Source of the DNA: Pterobdella sp. o SKG-2022
Taxonomy: Eukaryota; Annelida; Clitellata; Hirudinida; Piscicolidae
NCBI GenBank assembly: GCA_964035795.1
Contig: OZ038321.1
Location: 4,816,804 to 4,880,803 of the forward strand
DNA: 64,000 bases
Direction of reading: 5' to 3'
Position numbers and translations under genes: made by a program. The notes beneath the pieces were generated by a model. That model ran no database searches. It saw nothing but the letters and a program-made list of their open reading frames with translations, and was not told the origin of the DNA. Every line of letters begins with the position of its first letter. The first letter of the stretch is position 1. This document shows, in pieces, positions 63,769-64,000 of the stretch.

Positions 63769-64000
63769 GCACTTTTCTTAGAAGAAAAACAGATAAATGC
63801 TACGAAAGAGAAGCGAATGAGATGTAAAGTTGGAGGAGGTCCACCAGACAGACTCTCTACTCATTGGTGACAAATTTGCGGAAGAGGTTTCTTCGCGCGA
63901 ATCGAACTGTTTAGTGATTTGCGCACGCACAAATAATAGAAAAAACTTTTGTTTTTATGAATTTCATATCTTTTTTTGTTAATTAATTTTTTTTATATAA

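Larger units (their letters stand above)
63204..63936 (+). mobile_element. LINE ORF2 C-terminus with finger motif, split by a SINE
   Basis: The plus-strand frame reads WTIYKRHEKQLQQYHTRCLR, RILNIR, a stop, then VLERANFS, AGHVSCMADSRISKQLFYGQ and FKNGRRKVGAPRKSYKN. This is the same post-RT region as the 11.2 kb copy. Two Trp codons have become TGA (about 63276) and TAG (about 63372), and a one-base loss shifts frame near 63542. Reading resumes as RPAWRKTIHNG, is cut by the SINE (63584-63763), and continues ALFLEEKQ to a finger motif QICGRGFFARIELFSDLRTH. In the finger the first Cys codon is a TGA stop and the first His is Asp. It ends at TAA near 63934. RT and endonuclease are outside or lost. 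Confidence 0.88.

Overview
This is a very AT-rich piece of an animal nuclear genome, dense in introns and repeats. No prokaryotic signals were seen (no operons or ribosome-binding sites). Multi-exon splicing with GT-AG junctions, long microsatellites, several LINE families, a Penelope-like element with a GIY-YIG endonuclease and a tRNA-derived SINE all point to a metazoan. An AMPA-type glutamate receptor suggests a bilaterian. The repeat mix would fit a lophotrochozoan such as a mollusc or flatworm, but the species cannot be fixed from the sequence.

The one host gene I can support is on the minus strand. Seven exons (54357-54432, 53805-53881, 49565-50068, 36993-37189, 20690-20743, 16539-16706 and 9039-9236) join in compatible phases with GT...AG boundaries. 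Together they encode about 424 residues of the amino-terminal (ligand-binding-protein-like) domain of an ionotropic glutamate receptor, closest in my reading to the AMPA (GluA) group. The signal-peptide exon should lie above 54.4 kb. The pore and ligand-binding exons should lie below 9 kb or outside the window. The gene has introns of about 0.5, 3.7, 12.4, 16.2, 4.0 and 7.3 kb. Exon 49565-50068 carries a serine-rich insertion of roughly 90 residues made partly by a GAT/GAC microsatellite, which is unusual for this domain.

The introns hold decayed retroelements. From low to high coordinates these are: a LINE 3' end with an (AAT)n tail (5.7-6.0 kb, minus); a tRNA-like SINE (8.1-8.3 kb); a LINE C-terminus with C2H2-like fingers (11.2-12.0 kb, minus); a Penelope-like element (16.9-18.95 kb, minus); an APE-type LINE with frameshifts (21.5-24.8 kb, plus); a LINE carrying a PHD-type finger (38.0-40.8 kb, minus); and a second Penelope-related piece containing a long palindrome (44.0-44.4 kb). 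Upstream of the gene are a second SINE (59.7-59.9 kb) and a LINE C-terminus split by a third SINE copy with a 5-bp target duplication (63.2-63.9 kb).

Simple repeats are prominent: (CA)n at 4.9 kb, (AAT)n at 13.1 kb, (TATC)n at 30.8 kb, a 713-bp (GATA)n at 42.1-42.8 kb, a GT-rich minisatellite at 43.2-43.5 kb, and (TA)n beside a 200-base assembly gap at 62.7-62.9 kb. The remaining sequence is AT-rich with no gene I could support. No undescribed biological system was established; the most informative oddities are listed in the findings.
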